In this document: in pieces, positions 58,938 through 64,000 of the stretch
How the letters are laid out: every line of letters starts with the position of its first letter
How positions within the stretch are numbered: the first letter of the stretch is position 1
Assembly (NCBI RefSeq): GCF_037975245.1
Contig: NC_092580.1
Location: forward strand, 5,058,501 to 5,122,500
DNA from: Apostichopus japonicus
Taxonomy: Eukaryota > Echinodermata > Holothuroidea > Aspidochirotida > Stichopodidae
Reading direction: 5' to 3'
DNA length: 64,000 nt
Notes under the pieces: generated by a model
Database searches by the model: none
What the model saw: the letters and a program-made list of their open reading frames with translations, nothing else
What the model was told of the DNA's origin: nothing
Position numbers and translations under genes: made by a program

Positions 58938-60104
58938 GTGAGATGACAAAACTATTAATTAATGGATCATTCAACTGTCAGTTTGAGTATAGTTTCATTA
59001 GTTTAATGTAAGTTTAATTGCTTTGTTCAAGAGCTGTCCTATTAAACATTGTTGGTGTTTAATATCATTAGATGCAAGGTTACTTTGCGACTAACATGCA
59101 ACATCATGTAACCTGTTGAAAATTCCAAGTTTCATTGCTTACAATACATTTCGTGTTTAATAGAATGCTGAGTGAAACTACCCACTGCTGTGGGTCATGA
59201 AACATTTGGTGTTTAATCCGCAAGCTCCAGCTCATTCATTGAGGCTTTAATTTCAACTCCTTCTCAGATCTGTTCCTGTAACATGACTTGAATGAATTTC
59301 AAAACTAACCAATTAGTCTGTCTTGCGTACAAAGAATTACTTCGCTGCTAAATAAACCTGAGTGCGTGTAGCAGGAGTGTCAAGCATAAATCAGGGACGT
59401 TTAAATTTGGTTAAAATGTTCTATTTATGGTAGTTCGCAAGCGAAGATGAACATTACCTAACTTATATGGAATTGATACCAAGGTTTTGTATTGAATGAG
59501 TGCAGTTGTTGAAATTTATGTCCCCGCCAACCCCACCCCACCCCCGGAAAGAAGTATCCCTCACCGTGATGAAATGTCACTTAGTAATATTCAGTCTTAC
59601 CGAAGGCGATGGAATACAACAGAGTTGAGGAGAGTGGATATTTCCTAACGTTAAAGAATACATCAAGTTTAGTTTCTTCGTCCTCAGATTCAGTGTAAAG
59701 TACATTTGGTGCATATTGTAAGGATAAATTACTAGTGTATTGGAAACAATATTATACCTGCCATTAGTTTTGCCATATGCAACTGTGCATTATTTTTTTT
59801 TGGGGGGGGGGGGTGTTTCCCTTAAATCGTATGTGCATTGTGTCACGTTTGTTTTGACAAATAAGGCTTTGTTCTGTGCAGTGATAATTTTGTCCTATAA
59901 TCCCAGAGATATAAATATATTTAGAGGAAAATCTTGAAAAGGGTGTAACATTATTAACGTCGGGTCAGGTCAGATCTTTCTGGACAACCCTACACGTAAA
60001 GAGAGTAGGAGAGAATTGGTCTGGGAGGTTGGGAGGGGGGAGGGTGGGTCTTGGTGGAATATTTCTTATCTAGTAATTTTCTTTCATACTTTTTTTGTTG
60101 ACAG

Positions 60105-60551
60105 AACCACTTATGGTGACCACCATGGAACAGCTCCCCAAATGACCTCCAGAAGACTTAAATTTGGAAGAGACTTAGGAAGATGACAAAACATCAGACA
60201 GAGACAATAAATTGGAATCCCAAGCCCCTGTAGCCGATTCAGATCCCTTCTCTAGTCTCATTATGAACATGACAGCCTCAATCTCATCTCCGAGTAAAGT
60301 ACGGTCTAACTCTGACCAGATCAGGAAAGGCTTACCAGACTATAACCTCCTGAAGGCAGAAGAAGACAGCAAGTTCCAATTCAGGTAGCGACGTGCCCAA
60401 CGCTTCATCAATCCAAAATGACAAGCCAATGGAAGTTTCCTTCAGAGGTATTAGAAATAGGACTAAAGTTGAAGAAGAATCGGAAAGTGATTCGATCCAG
60501 CTACCAGATAGTCCTGCCGGTCTCAAACTTTCAGGATCACAAACTTTTTGA
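60105..60551 (+). pseudogene. Terminal exon-like segment with frame breaks, unrecognised gene
   Basis: After a good acceptor (TTTTTTGTTGACAG) at 60104 the phase-0 frame meets a stop at once. The coding-like frame starting EDDKTSDRDNKLES opens at 60179 (after ..ACTTAG) and runs to a TAG at 60386. The next coding-like stretch (NSGSDVPNASS.., KVEEESESDSIQ.., ending GSQTF) is in a different frame and ends at 60551. Both pieces are acidic and serine-rich like a disordered tail. Either the last exon is damaged, the assembly has small errors, or a weak acceptor at 60178 is used and only the first piece is coding. Confidence 0.3.
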
Positions 60552-60559
60552 GCCACCGA

Positions 60560-62280
60560 TGTTGCAGCTTCTTAAAAGATATATGTATATATATATTATA
60601 TATATATGATATATATATATGTAAGCTTTTCTACTTTAATTTTTGTATGACCATGTGTGTAAATATTGAAGCACTAAGGATATGCATTTCTTTTTCCTTG
60701 AAATAGCAAGAGATAAAATGGAGAATACTGTTATGAAAGCTGTACTTAAAACACTGCTTTCCTAAATTTTAAGGAACATTTTGGCAGAATTTTTCCTGGA
60801 GAAATCTACCTATATTTCATGCTTAGTCTTGAATACTTCTGCAATACCATAAGACCATCTCAGCCCTGCAGCTAAAAATACCGGTGTTTTTTTCTCTCTT
60901 GCATGTTTTCAAAGTGCTATTCTCAGGGGTATCGTGTTGAAAATTTTCTAAGATTTACAGATGGAAATTGTGAAAGGTTTTTTGTTAAGGATGGTCATGT
61001 GATGATGCAAGCATTTCTTGCATGAATTTCTTAAAAATTAGGATGTAAATTTACAGCACTGAATTCTTTAGCTGCTCCAGTCATTGAGCGGAGTCAAAGG
61101 TCAATTGAGGTCATCAGTGGCCAAAATACAAAAACCTCGTAGTCGAGTTTAGTGAACATCTGTATCGGTAAAATGTCATAGTTAGGTGGTAGGTCCCCCC
61201 TCACTGAGCATTACACTTGGAGCAGTTCTGTTAAGAGGTCAAATGTAAATTGGAGTCATCAGCTGCCAAAAGCCTGAAATTCTTGTCGACATATATAGCT
61301 TCAAAATCAGAGCTGCGATTATCCTCATGCTCAGAAATGTACAAGAACTGAATGTTCTATGAAGAGGTCAAAGGTCACTTAGGGTCAAATTCTGACCACC
61401 TTGATAACTCCAAAAGTTAAGGTCGGATGAATCGCTCACCTGGTATGACGGTGCCCCACTGTGAGTTCTCCATTGCAATCATTTCCTTTTCGTGAACATA
61501 ATTTGATCAACTTCAGTTTTTGAATTGGCTCAAGTTACAGATACTGTAGATCTGAAGTAACCTTGAACAATGCATAAACAGTCAATCAGGAAAATGATAT
61601 CTGCTTCAGAAGTGATAATCATGTGTTGTATGATCTTAAAACACACCTCAAGTGATCCCTGGCAGTTGTCACTAGTTGAGTCTCAAGGGGGTAAACAGGC
61701 TGTCTGAAAAGTTGCCTTACTCTGTGTAGTCTACATATACTAGATGCTTTGTTATTAAAAATATTTAAGTGTATTGAAGGGGTAATGTCCATTTGCTCAT
61801 ACATATTCAACATCTTTGGGTCTATATTTCACATAAAAGGAAGACTGTTCTTTCTGGATTTTAAACCATTTTTGGCCATAAAACTTAAAAACGTCATCAG
61901 TGACTGAATAGGTTGATGTCCAAAGAGTGAGTTTGTACACCTTCTTGTGGTCTAGGGAGCTTGAATTGTTTGATCATTTCTGGTTCTCACTTAATTCTTG
62001 AACAAATGTTAACTCACTTGACTCTACATCAGTCAGATAGTCAAGTGGGATTTTGTGCAAATTATATGGCAAGAAAATCAAAATTCTTTGCCCCCTATCT
62101 AGTGAATGCTAAAACTCCTTTCTTTGGTAGGTGTGATATAGATGCAATATTTGGTTGGCACTAAGTGGACATAGTTTATTTGCAAGTTTTGGTTATTTTT
62201 TTTTACTTGTAAGCTGCAAAAGAAAATGTGAAAAATCGGTGGTGAGTTTTTTTACTTTTGCTTTCACTGGAAGAATAAAA
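60560..62280. other. Intergenic stretch
   Basis: Contains a TA-rich run (60580-60622) and copies of the dispersed GGTCAAA family (61085-61390), including AGGTCAAAGGTCA at about 61364-61376. No gene was accepted. Confidence 0.5.
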
Positions 62281-62289
62281 AAAAGAAGA

Positions 62290-62590
62290 GCATGATTTGA
62301 AATTGAACCAGGGACCTTGTGATGCTTATTTTTTTGTGTCTACCACCAGACCATTAGGTGAGATGCTACTGTTGGATGCATTTCAAATATTTGCTGCTCA
62401 GTATCATCGCAGACAGAACAACCCATTACACCATTTTGGTTCCCAATGAAATAATCTTCGTTTCTTACCTTTATATTTCCACCTGCTCCAAAGAACAGAA
62501 AATTAAAAAGGGTCTGGTTGGGTCTTGAACTCATGACAGTGTGTTTGTCTGCCTCTCCCAGTCCAGAGCACTAACCAACTGCGCCACAGC
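62290..62590 (-). mobile_element. Two tRNA-like sequences ahead of the tandem array
   Basis: On the minus strand, TGGTCTGGTGGTAG (about 62345) and GGTCCCTGGTTCAATTTC (about 62300) resemble A and B boxes of one copy. TGGCGCAGTTGGTTAGTGC (about 62583) and GAGTTCAAGACCC (about 62525), followed by a T run, are those of a second, better-preserved copy. Both are degenerate and probably SINE heads. Confidence 0.5.
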
Positions 62591-63290
62591 AACTGTTGAG
62601 AAATAAAGCTCGTTTCTAATATTTAAGGTTCATAATGGAAGGAAAGAGGTATAAGAATAGTAAAAGGAAAACTGCCTCAACTGGGGTTTGATCCCTAGAC
62701 ATTGAGTTTGTCTTGCACTCCAGGTACAGGCACTACCAACTGCGCCACTGTAGCTGTTGAGAAAGATTGCTCGTTCATAATATTTCAACTTCGGATGGAA
62801 GGTAAGAGGTATAAGAATAGAAAAAGGAAAACTGCCTCAACTGGGGTTTGATCCCTAGACATTGAGTTTGTCTTGCACTCCAGGTACAGGCACTACCAAC
62901 TGCGCCACAGCAACTGTTGAGAAATAAAGCTCGTTTCTAATATTTAAGGTTCATAATGGAAGGAAAGAGGCATAAGAATAATAAAAGGAAAACTGCCTTA
63001 ACTGGGGTTTGAACCCTAGACATTGAGTTTGTCTTGCTCTCCAGATACAGGCACTACCAACTGCGCCACTGTAGCTGTTGAGAAATATAGCTCGTTTCTA
63101 ATATTTCAACTTCAGAATGGAAGGAAAGAGGCATAAGAATAGTAAAAGGTAAACTGCCTCAACTGGGGTTTGATCCCTAGACATTGAGTTTGTCTTGCAC
63201 TCCAGGTACAGGCACTACCAACTGCGCCACAGCAACTGTTGAGAAATAATGCTCGTTTCTAAAATTTCTACTTCAGAATGGAAGAGGAAA
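62569..63290 (-). repeat. Tandem array of about 161-base tRNA-like units in an alternating A-B-A-B-A order
   Basis: The sequence GCGCCAC (A-box complement) recurs at 62581, 62742, 62902, 63063 and 63224, that is, at 161, 160, 161 and 161 bases. Each unit on the minus strand has GTGGCGCAGTTGGTAGTGC and a B-box-like GGGATCAAACCCC. Units 1, 3 and 5 read CAGTTGCTGTGG. Units 2 and 4 read CAGCTACAGTGG and share ATATTTCAACTTC. The array therefore grew as a dimer of about 321 bases. Confidence 0.85.
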
Positions 63291-63307
63291 TCGCAAAAGA
63301 TCAAAAT

Positions 63308-64000
63308 GCGTCGAGCGCACTCTCTAGAAACTTATTTTGCTCAGTTGGCAACTTCAGAGGAACAATAGAAAAAATAGAAATTATATAGACAAAAAGCCTT
63401 TACCGGTCAGATAATTACACGAAGTTGATGTGTAACAAAAACAAGGGTGTCTTCTACCCCACGTCTAATTTTAATGTCGATGGGTGTTTCAGAGAGGACA
63501 AGAGAGGAGGCTGAAAAGAGGGGGTTTTCCAAATTTTGCACTTATAAAGAACACGTATTTCTATCTTGTACTTTGGGACCACGTATCTCCCGAACGGAAG
63601 CAGATATGGACCTGGGAGTTGCAGATTTGGGCTCCTGAGCATCGATTACTCCCTGTTACGTCTTTTGGGCTAAATCTATTTGGGGTCAATTTTTGGCAAT
63701 TTTTATTTGCGCCAAAAATAGGTTTTTTGTCTAAAAAGTTAAAAAAGTACCTCTTTTTGGTACCCAATTCCAAAATAAACTTCAGATTCGTAATCAGCGT
63801 GTCGCGAACTACCAGAAAAGATACACATTTATCGATTTTGCGACAACAATTTTTTCCACCTCAAACTTGAAAAAGTAAGACCGAAAAACTTTTACGACGA
63901 ACAAAGGATTAAAATCTTTTGTTGCCCCTAAAAGTTTTTCCGTTTTCTATTGTTCCTCTGAAAAGTTGCAAACTGAGCGAAATAAAAGGGCGCTCGACGC
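63308..64000. mobile_element. Inverted-repeat-ended non-autonomous element (reaches the window edge)
   Basis: The left end (63308-63363) starts GCGTCGAGCGC and includes TGCTCAGTTGGCAACTT and CAGAGGAACAATAGAAAA. The right end (about 63945-64000) is its inverted complement with a few changes and ends GCGCTCGACGC at the last base. The interior (about 580 bases) has no recognisable transposase. It cuts into the last tRNA-like unit. A target-site duplication cannot be checked because the right flank is outside the window. Confidence 0.7.

Noticed and set aside
62569-63290. CRISPR-like array
   Set aside because: The regular 161-base spacing has no short direct repeat with unique spacers. Whole units are alike, so it is a tandem satellite of tRNA-like sequence in an animal genome.
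63484-63870. 128-codon frame inside the inverted-repeat element
   Set aside because: No transposase motif. Overlapping open frames exist on the other strand. Composition follows the A/T-rich element.

Overview
The window is nuclear DNA from an animal. It is AT-rich, and its genes are split by short to multi-kilobase introns with GT..AG borders. It also carries tRNA-derived SINEs, CR1/L2-like LINE remnants, a Ty3/gypsy remnant and many micro- and minisatellites. The encoded proteins resemble vertebrate families closely enough to suggest a deuterostome, perhaps a marine invertebrate such as an echinoderm. The species cannot be fixed from the sequence. No bacterial, plasmid, phage or CRISPR features were seen.

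Layout. A possible first exon of a leftward gene lies at 186-359. A complete three-exon LHFPL-family tetraspan gene runs rightward from 2029 to 5734. From 5.7 to 26.7 kb there is no convincing gene, only repeats and dead transposons: a minisatellite near 6.5 kb, a tRNA-derived SINE at 10.0 kb, a LINE 3' end at 12.7-13.3 kb, a LINE scrap plus a long (TA)n tract at 20.4-20.9 kb, and a decayed gypsy integrase at 25.0-25.8 kb. A complete nine-exon SLC2A13 gene (proton/myo-inositol cotransporter, HMIT) runs rightward from 26695 to 35519. Facing it on the minus strand is a thirteen-exon gene, 51903 down to 40517. Its first residues (MNWVGG) and the following basic block identify it as a homologue of human C12orf40/REDIC1, a meiotic crossover factor. 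From 54.3 to 60.6 kb there are rightward exon-like pieces of an unrecognised and possibly broken gene, interrupted by a LINE remnant. The last 2 kb hold a tandem array of tRNA-like units and an inverted-repeat-ended element that reaches the window edge.

Main points. SLC2A13 and C12orf40/REDIC1 are also neighbours, tail to tail, in human 12q12, so this looks like an old conserved gene pair. All 13 REDIC1 exons join in frame without a break. The long last exon carries four closely spaced G-[T/V]-Q-x-[D/E] motifs that look like a multivalent dynein light chain (LC8/DYNLL) docking segment. The 3' end of REDIC1 exon 4, splice donor included, has been copied about six times in tandem into the following intron. 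These are readings by eye. No alignment, structure prediction or database search was run.
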